A stretch of 25,014 nucleotides of DNA, from the NCBI GenBank assembly GCA_041752455.1, contig JBGSWL010000143.1:1-25014 (forward strand). The letters run 5' to 3'. The notes beneath the pieces were generated by a model. That model did not search any database and was not told where the DNA came from. It was given only the letters and a program-made list of their open reading frames with translations. The stretch is from JBGSWL01 sp041752455. GTDB lineage: Bacteria; Pseudomonadota; Alphaproteobacteria; Rhizobiales; Rhizobiaceae. A program made the translations under genes and the position numbers. This document shows positions 7,488-15,724 of the stretch, piece after piece. Numbering within the stretch: the stretch's first letter is position 1; each line of letters begins with the position of its first letter.

Positions 7488-8449
7488 GGCAGTACCACCT
7501 TGTCACTGACGGCAAGACCGGTGACGATCTCGACCATCGCAGCGCCGTCGCGTTGCAGTTCCTCGCCAACGATGACCACGCGCTCGGCGGTTCCGCCGTC
7601 GGTTTCCACGGTGACAAAATCGATGCCGAACCGGTTTTCGACAGCGGCTGCCGGAACCAGCAGCGCATCACGCGCGCCGACGGGCAGTTCGACCAAAACG
7701 CGGGCATTGATGAAGGCGGTATCGAGCCCTTCCACTTCCACATCGGCGGTAACGCGGCCCGCTTCGATCTGCGGGTAAATCTTGGCAAGACGTCCGGTCG
7801 TTTCGCCAGCATCGCCGGTGACGCGGATCGTAGCGCCTTCAGTCAGGTCACCGGCATGGCGTTCGGGAAGCGACAGGCGCAGGAAGAAGCCGTTGCCGCC
7901 GATCATCGCGATCGGCTCGCCACCCATGACGACACCGCCCATGGTGGCCGAGGTGGACAACACCTTGCCCGACAGCGGCGCAAGGACGGCGCCTTCGGCC
8001 TGCTGTTGCTCGACCTGCGCCTTTTCGGCTTGCCGGGCGACGATCTGGTTCAGCGTGACATTGACGTCGGTGCGCAACTGGTCGAGCCGCTGGGCGGTGA
8101 CGACGCCCTGCTTGACGAGGGTCTCGCCGCGGGCAAGTTCCGAACGGGCCTGTTCCAGCTGGACATTCAATGCGCCGAGCTGGGCGTCGATCGCGGCGAC
8201 CTGAAAGCCGAGCTTGTCGTCGCGGATCAGTGCGATGACCTGGCCGGTTTCAACCGCATCACCCTCGGTAACGGTCAGTTCGATGATGGTGCCACCGATG
8301 CGCGCCCGCGCAGGCACGGTATCGCGCGCCTCGACACGGCCATAGACGGCTTTCCATTCGGTCGTCGGCACCGCAGCCACGTCAAATGTTTCGGCAAAGG
8401 CCGACCCTGCAGCCATGACCATGGCCGCTGCGATAAGTCTGCGATGCAT
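7484..8449 (-). CDS. RND efflux periplasmic adaptor (membrane fusion protein)
   Basis: A 321-residue periplasmic adaptor that would join the RND permease to an outer-membrane channel. A signal peptide covers about 1-19 (AGSAFA/ET). No lipobox cysteine is present. Next come the biotinyl-lipoyl half-motif (IGGTIIELTVTEGDAVETGQ), a helical hairpin with heptad character (about 80-145, rich in Q, E, A and L), the second lipoyl half (GAVLAPLSGKVLSTSATMGGVV) and a beta-barrel plus membrane-proximal domain ending in VSDKVVLP. It is somewhat short for the family, mainly in the hairpin. The start at 8449 is supported by GAGG nine bases upstream and by the signal peptide; the open frame to 8518 overlaps the preceding gene. 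It lies 11 bases after the DUF2892 gene and overlaps the pump gene, so the three form one operon. Confidence 0.92.
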   Translation of the reverse strand: MHRRLIAAAMVMAAGSAFAETFDVAAVPTTEWKAVYGRVEARDTVPARARIGGTIIELTVTEGDAVETGQVIALIRDDKLGFQVAAIDAQLGALNVQLEQARSELARGETLVKQGVVTAQRLDQLRTDVNVTLNQIVARQAEKAQVEQQQAEGAVLAPLSGKVLSTSATMGGVVMGGEPIAMIGGNGFFLRLSLPERHAGDLTEGATIRVTGDAGETTGRLAKIYPQIEAGRVTADVEVEGLDTAFINARVLVELPVGARDALLVPAAAVENRFGIDFVTVETDGGTAERVVIVGEELQRDGAAMVEIVTGLAVSDKVVLP

Positions 8450-8460
8450 GACAATGATCC

Positions 8461-8670
8461 TCAGAAGGCGCAGCCCGGCTTGATGCCGAACATGCGGAAA
8501 ATCGAGGCGGCTGGGCAAAAGCCGGTAAAGGCCGACTGCAGCAGGTTCGCGCCAATGAAAACGGTAAACCAGACAAACGGCGGCGACACCCAGACGGTCA
8601 AGGCGACGGACAGAAGGGTCATGACGCCGGCAAAGGCGAGAACGGAACGGTCGAGGGTCACGGGAGGCAT
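8461..8670 (-). CDS. DUF2892 (YgaP-type) small membrane protein
   Basis: A 69-residue inner-membrane protein with two hydrophobic segments (about 10-27 and 31-48) and the family phrase NLLQSAFTGFCPAASIFRMFGI. This is the transmembrane half of YgaP, here without a rhodanese domain. The conserved cysteine in GFCP and a second cysteine near the C-terminus (PGCAF) are both present. The ATG at 8670 is preceded directly by AAAGG and lies about 15 bases after the predicted transcription start, so the leader is very short. It is the first gene of the DUF2892-adaptor-pump operon. Free-standing DUF2892 proteins often sit in operons controlled by ArsR-type sulfur or persulfide repressors (BigR, YgaV, SqrR types), which suggests, but does not show, a sulfide or thiol-stress link. 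The longer frame to 8751 would read through the promoter and is rejected. Confidence 0.88.
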   Translation of the reverse strand: MPPVTLDRSVLAFAGVMTLLSVALTVWVSPPFVWFTVFIGANLLQSAFTGFCPAASIFRMFGIKPGCAF

Positions 8671-8671
8671 C

Positions 8672-8720
8672 CTTTCATATGATACTTCGTTTATATACAA
8701 AATATCGAATATGAAAGCAA
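8672..8720 (-). promoter_or_regulatory. Promoter and operator-like dyad of the DUF2892-RND operon
   Basis: On the minus strand, TTGCTT (8720-8715) and TATATA (8697-8692) are separated by exactly 17 bases, a good sigma-70-type promoter. A perfect 9-bp inverted repeat, CTTTCATAT (8672-8680) and ATATGAAAG (8709-8717), brackets the -10 region. Inside it lies a second, looser dyad, TTCG...CGAA, around a stretch of A and T. The 50-bp block is strikingly AT-rich in GC-rich surroundings. The position fits repression by a dimeric regulator, for example of the ArsR/BigR type, but no such gene is in the window. Confidence 0.7.
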
Positions 8721-8870
8721 GGGGTTCGGGAGCCTGCCGCGTTCGCTTCACGTCATGTCAGAACGGGGCTTCCTGGCGACAACATCGATCAGTGCGGACA
8801 TGCCCGCATGGCCCCCGATCCCGACCGGGGCACTGTATCACGCAAGTCCGAGAGCCTCCGATTTTGCCGG

Positions 8871-9404
8871 TCACGGCGCTGGAGGCAAGGCGGCCGCCAC
8901 CCGCTTCTTGCCCTTGGCATGATTGGAAATCCAGTCCATCGCCGCCAGAAGCACCCCAGACACGACAAAGACGAGATGGATGATCACCATCCACCGGATC
9001 TGCTCGACGTCATACTTGGTCACATCCATGAAAATCTTCAGCAGATGGATGCCGGAAATGGCGACAATTGAAGCCACAAGCTTCAGCTTCAAGCCGGAGA
9101 AGTCGACATCACCTTGCCAGTCCGGGCGGTCCTTGTGGCCGTCGAACTCGATGCGGCTGACAAAGTTTTCATAGCCGGAGAAGATGACGATCATCAGCAG
9201 ATTGGCAGCCAAGCTGAGGTCGATCAGCGCAAGCGCGCCAAGGATGGCGCTGTCGACAGTGACCGTCGGCAGGGCAAGCGCAAAGGCCGCCAACTCCGTC
9301 ATGAACACCCAAACAAGGATGGCCACCATGACCACCAACCCGAGATACATCGGCGCCAGCAGCCAGCGGCTGGCGAAAAGTGTCTGCTCGATCAAACGTT
9401 CCAT
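8871..9404 (-). CDS. UPF0114 (YqhA) family membrane protein
   Basis: A 177-residue integral membrane protein of the YqhA family, function unknown. It begins with the family phrase MERLIEQTLFASRWLLAPMYLGL, has hydrophobic segments at about 14-36, 51-76, 106-126 and 138-157, and carries the conserved loop NFVSRIEFDGHKDRPDW after the second helix. A basic, proline-rich tail ends the protein. The ATG at 9404 follows TTGGGATC; the upstream in-frame extension to 9551 crosses a promoter-like sequence and does not resemble the family. It is transcribed away from the small gene at 9677 and toward the DUF2892 operon, from which it is separated by about 200 bases, so it is probably a single-gene unit. 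The 8752-8870 stretch downstream holds only a weak 5-bp GC hairpin (8813-8830). Confidence 0.88.
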   Translation of the reverse strand: MERLIEQTLFASRWLLAPMYLGLVVMVAILVWVFMTELAAFALALPTVTVDSAILGALALIDLSLAANLLMIVIFSGYENFVSRIEFDGHKDRPDWQGDVDFSGLKLKLVASIVAISGIHLLKIFMDVTKYDVEQIRWMVIIHLVFVVSGVLLAAMDWISNHAKGKKRVAAALPPAP

Positions 9405-9460
9405 GATGATCCCAAACGGAAGTATCCGCTTCGCTGCAGAACCGGTTAGCCCAATGGCTG

Positions 9461-9488
9461 ATTGTACGCCATCCAAAATGTATGTCTC
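9461..9488 (-). promoter_or_regulatory. Possible promoter of the UPF0114 gene
   Basis: On the minus strand, GAGACA (9488-9483) and TACAAT (9466-9461) lie 16 bases apart, giving a fair sigma-70-like match about 57 bases before the ATG. The 272-base divergent gap (9405-9676) shows no other clear element. Tentative. Confidence 0.35.
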
Positions 9489-9676
9489 GCCATGCAGTAA
9501 GGTCTTCCCGGACGATCCGAAGCGTTCATGCGCGCCCATGTCGCATGGCAAGAGACGGCAGACGTCTTCGCCCGCGCGGGCGCATCAGCTACAGGCCGGG
9601 TGCGCATGATCACGGATCGCGCGCCGGCGTACGCGGCCATGAATGCCCGCGCTGTCACTCAGGTCGGGAGACGCCC

Positions 9677-9931
9677 ATGGAAGTCGAAATGCTCATCTAT
9701 CCGCCGATCATCGCGTTTCTGGCCTGGCGCGCGCGTCACGGGAGCGAGATCGAAAAGACGCTGTTCGTCGTCAACCTCGCTTTGCTTTGGGGAAGTGCGA
9801 TCTGGCTGTTCGGCTATCCGGCGCTGATCATTCCGGCGGTCGGTGCAGCGTTTGCGATCCTGACGACGATCGTCGTCCTGACCTCCGCCGATTTCCTGCC
9901 GAAGCGCTGGAAGGGCGAAGAGGATCAATAA
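9677..9931 (+). CDS. Small hypothetical membrane protein
   Basis: An 84-residue protein I do not recognise by name. An amphipathic or membrane-surface start (MLIYPPIIAFLAWRA) is followed by a short polar stretch with charged residues (RHGSEIEK). Two hydrophobic segments (about 28-46 and 48-68) follow, and the tail is basic then acidic (LPKRWKGEEDQ). The ATG at 9677 is supported by GGGAG eight bases upstream; a second Met four codons on is possible. The frame is open back to 9482, but that part is arginine-rich and shows no protein-like pattern. It is transcribed alone and ends in a bidirectional terminator shared with the convergent hupE-like gene. Codon use matches the neighbours, so it is probably real. 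Confidence 0.7.
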   Translation: MEVEMLIYPPIIAFLAWRARHGSEIEKTLFVVNLALLWGSAIWLFGYPALIIPAVGAAFAILTTIVVLTSADFLPKRWKGEEDQ

Positions 9932-9945
9932 GGGTCCGCTTTCAA

Positions 9946-9971
9946 GAAAAAAGCGGGCCAAAAGCCCGCTT
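9946..9971. terminator. Bidirectional terminator between convergent genes
   Basis: AAGCGGGC (9951-9958) pairs with GCCCGCTT (9964-9971) around CAAAA. An A-run (9946-9952) on the left gives a T-run for minus-strand transcripts (the hupE-like gene, stop at 10000), and the right side gives TTCT for plus-strand transcripts (the small gene, stop at 9931). It fits both. Confidence 0.85.
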
Positions 9972-9999
9972 CTCCAACGGCTGAATGTCACATTCAAAT

Positions 10000-10596
10000 T
10001 CAGCCGGCAAACGCCAGGACGAGACCGGCGGCTACCGTGGCACCACCAGCGGCACGCACCGTTACGTCAGACGCCTTGGCGGCGCCGGACAGGATGCGTG
10101 CTGCAACAAAACCGAGACCGATGCCGGCGCCGTGCAGAAGTGCGGTCGATACCGCAAACCCGGCACCGTAGCCGAGCGTTGCCGCTGCGCCCATTTCGCC
10201 GCCATGGGCAAAGCCGTGGAACACTGCGAAGATTGCCACGAGAATGGCAGCTACAGCGGTATCCGCCTTCAAGGCCATGGCAACGACGAGGCCCAGCACA
10301 ACGACGGACGCGAGAATTGCCGGCTCGACGAATGGCAGGGCCAGACCGCTGAGCGAAAGCGCAAAGCCGCCGAGCATGGCACCGACAAACGCAGCGGGCA
10401 CCGCCAGCAGCGCGCGACCGCCGATCTGGAACGCCCAGAGGCCGACTGCAACCATCGCCAGAATGTGGTCAAGGCCGAAGACCGGATGCGTGAAACCGGC
10501 GGCAAACGAGCCGTGCTCGACCGGATTGAGGTGGGCGAAGGCGGGGGTCGACAGCGCCATCATGAAAAGGGTGGAGAGGGCCAAGCGTTTCGTCAC
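10000..10596 (-). CDS. HupE/UreJ family nickel or cobalt permease
   Basis: A 198-residue inner-membrane protein of the HupE/UreJ family, proposed secondary transporters for Ni2+ or Co2+ that serve hydrogenase, urease or cobalamin synthesis. After a signal-peptide-like start (cleavage near AFA/HLNP, leaving an N-terminal His), the signature HPVFGLDH is at 37-44 and further histidines appear in HGFAHGGE (127-134) and LLHGAG (154-158). About six hydrophobic segments are visible. The start is a GTG at 10596, chosen because AGGAG lies eight bases upstream and the next residues form the signal peptide; the longer open frame upstream has no such pattern. No urease, hydrogenase or B12 gene is adjacent, so nickel versus cobalt cannot be decided. 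I looked for a B12 box in the leader and found none. Confidence 0.88.
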   Translation of the reverse strand: MTKRLALSTLFMMALSTPAFAHLNPVEHGSFAAGFTHPVFGLDHILAMVAVGLWAFQIGGRALLAVPAAFVGAMLGGFALSLSGLALPFVEPAILASVVVLGLVVAMALKADTAVAAILVAIFAVFHGFAHGGEMGAAATLGYGAGFAVSTALLHGAGIGLGFVAARILSGAAKASDVTVRAAGGATVAAGLVLAFAG

Positions 10597-10711
10597 GGAA
10601 AATGCTCCTGGGTTGGGTTCGTCTGACACCCCGTCGAGGGTCATGTCTTTCCGGGCTTTTCGGCAGCCCTGTTCTGTCTTCGGTGTCGCGCTTTGCGCCG
10701 CAGCTGTCAAT

Positions 10712-10741
10712 CCGTTGCGAGGTTGAACGACCCCGCAACGG
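10712..10741 (-). terminator. GC-rich dyad after the alpha/beta hydrolase gene
   Basis: A perfect 8-bp inverted repeat, CCGTTGCG (10712-10719) and CGCAACGG (10734-10741), with a 14-base loop that can pair further. It starts 10 bases beyond the stop of the long hydrolase gene and before the hupE-like leader. No T-run follows, so it is either an imperfect terminator or a processing or stability hairpin. A TTGACA-like -35 (minus strand, 10710-10705) abuts it and may belong to the hupE-like promoter, but no good -10 follows. Confidence 0.5.
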
Positions 10742-10751
10742 ACCGGTGACG

Positions 10752-12704
10752 TCATTGCGCGTCGGGCAGGATGAACTTCGGCTTCAAAGCCTCGGTGCAG
10801 GACGTGTCGAGTTCGGCTGCCGGGTTTTCGATGAAGGCAACGCCGATGTCGATCGCACACTGCGAAAAAACCAGTGCACCATGCCCCGTCTCCGGGAAAA
10901 CCACCGAGCGGCCGTTCGGAAGATGGCGTGCCGTCTCCGGTCCCCAACTGGTTGCGGTCTGGGTGTCCAGCTTGCCCGAGAAGACCATGGTCGGGATCGG
11001 GCTGGTGACCGGATCGTGGAACCCCGGATTGTCGAGACGCTGGAAGATGCCGCACGTCGCGTAGAGTTCGGCCAACTGCTTTTCGGCGTTGTCCTTGATC
11101 TGCTTGGAGAGACCGAGGGTTTGGTTGACCGCGCGCGCGCCTTCGACCGAGTTGATGTCCATGTCTTCCTGGCACATGTAGAGAAACAGTTCGAGCGACT
11201 CCATCAGCACGTTTTCGATCTTGGTGTTGTCGGTTGAAACGCGGCGGAAGACGTCTGCCAGTTCTTCGTCGGACAGGGACCTTGCGAGCGAAGCAATCGT
11301 GTCACGCGTCGTGCCTTCAAAATAGCGCAGCGCCAGGGCGATCAGCAAAGCGCGGTCGGGCTCTGCGGCGCGAAGGCGCAGATAGTCGGTCGCGAACGCA
11401 ATCCGCGCCGACTTCTCGCCGATGGATTTGGCCGCTTCCAGAAGGCGCTCCTCGAAAAGTTGGACAACCGAGACGCCGTCCGGCGCCGTGCGGCGAAGCG
11501 CCTCCAGTTCGCCCAGCACCGACTTCATCGCGCCGTCGGTTTCGCCCATTGTCTTGGCATGGACCAGCGCGGCGCGGGCGAGCGCGGCCTGGGTCGGCGG
11601 CAAGGAACCGATCTTGCCGAGAAGCTCTTCGGCATTGTTTTTGGGGATCAGGGTTTCGTTGATGATCGCGGCGGCTGTTGCGGTTTCGCCTTTTTCCAGT
11701 TCAGCGATCAGCTTGGGCACGAATGGCGTCAGACCGCGAAAGCTGGATTGCCATCCATTGCGCAAATCGATGACGCCATAGAGCAGCGTGCCGTTGAAAT
11801 CGGCCCCCGCAACCTTTACGGGCGTTTCGTTCAGCTTGTCATACAGCGCCCAGAACCGCGTCTCCAGATCCGGATAGGCCGCATCGCAAGCAGGATCGGT
11901 CCTGCAATATTCAAAGGTCGATTTGATCGCCTCGTCGTGCGGGGTCATCAGTGTGTCGTAGGTGGCGATATGGGGCGGCGCGACGGAATCCAGCACCACC
12001 GCGCGCACGCCTTCCGGCGCCGTGCGCATCACTTCAAGGCCAAGCTTGGTGCCGTAGGAAATGCCGTAGATGTTGTATTCAGGGTAGCCCAGCGCCTGCA
12101 TCACCGATTGCACATCGCGCGCGTTGTCACGGGTGTTGATCGTGGTGATGTCGGTGCCGCGCGCCTTGAGTTCGTCGATGCAGGCCTGCACGACCTCTTT
12201 CTTGAGCGCTTCGGCCGGCAGCTTGCCGGTCACGATGCCGGTGAAGGTTTCCACATTGTCGGCAACGGTTTCAAAACACCGTGTTGCGCCGCCGGATGCA
12301 TCGACGCCGCGCTGGTCAAACGCCACGATGTCGCGGCGCTCGCGCATCTTGGCAAAGGCAAAGCTCGTCAGCGAGACATCATCGACGATGCCGCCACCCG
12401 GACCACCATGCAGGTGCACCACCGCATCCTTGGCTGCGACCAGCGAATGCGCCTTGTAGACGGCAAATTTCAGCTTGTAGCGGTTGCCGGTGGGATTCTT
12501 GTAGTCGGCCGGAACATCCACCGTACCGCACAGGACCGTCTTGCCCTCGATTTCGAGCGGCGCGATCGGCAGGGCGCAGCGCGTGATCGCGACCGGGTAG
12601 CGCGGATCGGCTCCGCCCGCCGCAAGCACCGGAAAGTGATCCGCCGCAGGTTCCGGCGAAAGGAACGCGGCAATAATGGCAACGATCTGTTCTGCAGTGG
12701 TCAT
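10752..12704 (-). CDS. Alpha/beta hydrolase, TAP-like (tripeptidyl or proline aminopeptidase type), long form
   Basis: A 650-residue serine hydrolase. The oxyanion-hole phrase HGGPGGG is at 99-105, FDQRGVDAS at 129-137, and the nucleophile elbow GISYG has S216. Near the C-terminus SGKLDTQT gives D580 and TGHGALVF gives H608, completing a Ser-Asp-His triad. The C-terminal region after 510 resembles the TAP-like domain of secreted tripeptidyl aminopeptidases, with cysteines in YMCQED, ATCG, SQCA and TSCTEA that could form disulfides. The family is usually about 450-530 residues; here an extra, mainly helical segment (roughly 330-500) makes it longer. Oddly, the N-terminus (MTTAEQIVAIIAAFLS) lacks a basic n-region and is a poor signal peptide, although the relatives are secreted. 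The start is backed by GGAG eight bases before the ATG. Peptide or ester substrate unknown. Confidence 0.85.
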   Translation of the reverse strand: MTTAEQIVAIIAAFLSPEPAADHFPVLAAGGADPRYPVAITRCALPIAPLEIEGKTVLCGTVDVPADYKNPTGNRYKLKFAVYKAHSLVAAKDAVVHLHGGPGGGIVDDVSLTSFAFAKMRERRDIVAFDQRGVDASGGATRCFETVADNVETFTGIVTGKLPAEALKKEVVQACIDELKARGTDITTINTRDNARDVQSVMQALGYPEYNIYGISYGTKLGLEVMRTAPEGVRAVVLDSVAPPHIATYDTLMTPHDEAIKSTFEYCRTDPACDAAYPDLETRFWALYDKLNETPVKVAGADFNGTLLYGVIDLRNGWQSSFRGLTPFVPKLIAELEKGETATAAAIINETLIPKNNAEELLGKIGSLPPTQAALARAALVHAKTMGETDGAMKSVLGELEALRRTAPDGVSVVQLFEERLLEAAKSIGEKSARIAFATDYLRLRAAEPDRALLIALALRYFEGTTRDTIASLARSLSDEELADVFRRVSTDNTKIENVLMESLELFLYMCQEDMDINSVEGARAVNQTLGLSKQIKDNAEKQLAELYATCGIFQRLDNPGFHDPVTSPIPTMVFSGKLDTQTATSWGPETARHLPNGRSVVFPETGHGALVFSQCAIDIGVAFIENPAAELDTSCTEALKPKFILPDAQ

Positions 12705-12795
12705 GACAACGTCTCCATACTGGCAAACTCAACTTGAGCGTTATTTCGCCAGTTGTGCAAGACAGTGTCATGACAGGCTGTTTCGGCACGTCGTT

Positions 12796-12816
12796 GCGGG
12801 GCCATGGTGGCCCCGC
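12796..12816 (-). terminator. GC hairpin after mmsA
   Basis: GCGGGGCCA (12796-12804) and TGGCCCCGC (12808-12816) form a perfect 9-bp stem with the loop TGG, 8 bases beyond the mmsA stop. There is no T-run, so termination may need Rho. Just downstream, the dyad TGTCATGACA (12766-12775) could be an operator for the hydrolase gene, but this is weak. Confidence 0.55.
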
Positions 12817-12824
12817 TCCTGCTG

Positions 12825-14327
<1,503 letters not shown>

Positions 14328-14540
14328 GAAAGGGTCTCCTCGGGCACCGCTTGTTCGGGGTTGGATATGCCTTACCGCCGGCGGCACAGAAGTCCACACT
14401 GCACTGCCACAAAATCCGATGGCGGCTGCATATCGCGCGTTTTGATACACAACCGCCAACAACCGCATTTTGACCGCTGCTGCAAAAAACTTCGCTCGGG
14501 TCTTGCCAAACCTTTTGCGAAAGATGATTTGGAGGCTGCG

Positions 14541-14617
14541 GACCGGGCCCCTCTGACGACAGACCTCTGTCGTGATGTCGGACCGCTACAGGGACAATCC
14601 CGACGCCACGCCCGGTC
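14541..14617 (+). ncRNA. Structured leader RNA upstream of terC, candidate cis-regulator
   Basis: A closing stem GACCGGGC (14541-14548) / GCCCGGTC (14610-14617) encloses two hairpins: ACGACAG (14556-14562) / CTGTCGT (14567-14573) with loop ACCT, and GTCGG (14577-14581) / CCGAC (14600-14604). Together they make a compact three-way junction. Immediately before it lies another hairpin, CCAAA (14506-14510) / TTTGG (14528-14532) with inner CTTT/AAAG. The element ends 65 bases before the terC start. TerC-family genes are known to be controlled by the manganese yybP-ykoY riboswitch, and a separate terC RNA motif has been described in Alphaproteobacteria. The hallmark GGGGAGUAG of yybP-ykoY is absent, so the second possibility, or a new element, is more likely. 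The rest of the 355-base gap (14328-14505) shows no gene or clear element. Confidence 0.5.
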
Positions 14618-14682
14618 TTCAGCCCAAGTCATGACCATGCGCACTCGGCCGTCGGCATTCCCGTAGGAGTGAGGTAGCTATC

Positions 14683-15672
14683 TTGGACATTCTTCTGATG
14701 CCGTTTTTGGACAAACCACTGTGGATGTGGGTTGTCTTCATATCCTTGGTCATAGCGCTTCTGATCTTCGACCTCGGCGTTCTCAACAAAAAAGACCACG
14801 AGATCGGCGTTGGCGAAAGCCTCCGGTTGTCGGCGATGTATATCGCGCTCGGGGTCTCGTTCTCCGGATTCATCTGGTGGCAGATGGGACCAACCGAGAC
14901 GGCGCAATATCTCACAGCATTCGTCGTCGAAAAGACGCTTGCGCTCGACAACATCTTCGTGATGGCGCTGATCTTCAGTTTCTTTGCCATCCCCCGGCTT
15001 TATCAGCATCGCGTGCTGTTCTGGGGCATTCTCGGCGTGATTGTCCTGCGCGGTATCATGATCGGTCTCGGCGCGACGATCGTCGAGCAGTATCATTGGG
15101 TGCTTTACCTCTTCGCGCTCTTCCTCATCTTCACCGGCATACGCATGCTGTTTCATGATGAAGACAAAAAGCCGGATTTCAATGCCAATCCCGTGCTGCG
15201 TTTTCTCAAGAGCCGGATGCGTGTCACCGACGAGATCCACGGCCATGACTTCTTCGTCAAGAAGCCTGATCCCAAAACCGGAAATCTCGTGCGCTTCGCC
15301 ACACCGCTGTTTCTGGCGCTGGTGCTGATCGAAATCGCCGACATCGTTTTTGCGGTCGATTCGGTACCCGCCGTGTTCACCATCACCAACGACCCCTACA
15401 TCGTCTACACGTCAAACATCTTCGCGATCCTCGGTCTGCGCGCGCTGTTCTTTGCGCTCTCTGCAATCCTGCACCGCTTTGCCTATCTCAAATATGCTCT
15501 GTCGTTGCTGCTGGTGTTCATCGGCTCGAAGATCTTCATTGCCGACATCATGGGCTGGGAGAAGTTTCCGCCGGAGTGGTCGCTTGGCATCACGCTGGTG
15601 ATCCTGGCGGTCGGTATCGTGTATTCGGTGTGGAAGACAAAGGACGGGGAACCCGCCAGCCCGGCACGCTGA
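14683..15672 (+). CDS. TerC family integral membrane protein (Alx-like)
   Basis: A 329-residue inner-membrane protein of the TerC/Alx family. Members are linked to tellurite tolerance, manganese or calcium efflux and metalation of secreted enzymes. About eight to nine hydrophobic helices are visible. The acidic membrane motifs of the family are EKTLALDNIFVM (83-94) and EIADIVFAVDSVPAVF (217-232), with SNIFAILGLRALFF at 244-257. A cytoplasmic loop (157-205) joins the two halves. The start is TTG at 14683, because GAGG lies eight bases before it and the next in-frame ATG (14698) is too far from any ribosome site. A weak start codon and a folded leader both suggest tight control. It probably heads a transcript with the ExoD-type gene 52 bases downstream and the CNNM-type gene after that. 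Confidence 0.93.
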   Translation: MDILLMPFLDKPLWMWVVFISLVIALLIFDLGVLNKKDHEIGVGESLRLSAMYIALGVSFSGFIWWQMGPTETAQYLTAFVVEKTLALDNIFVMALIFSFFAIPRLYQHRVLFWGILGVIVLRGIMIGLGATIVEQYHWVLYLFALFLIFTGIRMLFHDEDKKPDFNANPVLRFLKSRMRVTDEIHGHDFFVKKPDPKTGNLVRFATPLFLALVLIEIADIVFAVDSVPAVFTITNDPYIVYTSNIFAILGLRALFFALSAILHRFAYLKYALSLLLVFIGSKIFIADIMGWEKFPPEWSLGITLVILAVGIVYSVWKTKDGEPASPAR

Positions 15673-15724
15673 ACTTTATTTCACCGCCGGACCGATCCAC
15701 CCCCATATTCGCGAACCGAGTGCC

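Noticed and set aside
8813..8830. CCCCG / CGGGG hairpin as terminator of the UPF0114 gene
   Set aside because: The stem is only five base pairs, with no T-run; chance is likely in GC-rich DNA.
9482..9676. Longer N-terminus for the small membrane protein at 9677
   Set aside because: The added 65 residues are Arg-rich and unstructured, and GGGAG marks the ATG at 9677.
10597..10750. Cobalamin riboswitch before the hupE-type gene
   Set aside because: I looked for the B12 box GCCACTG and its partner stems and did not find them.
11460..12737. A 425-codon plus-strand open frame
   Set aside because: It is antisense to the alpha/beta hydrolase gene, which has a full catalytic triad and a ribosome site.
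14490..14680. Canonical yybP-ykoY manganese riboswitch before terC
   Set aside because: The conserved GGGGAGUAG segment is not present; only an ACCTTTTGCGAAA stretch recalls the 3' part. The leader was therefore called an unassigned structured RNA.
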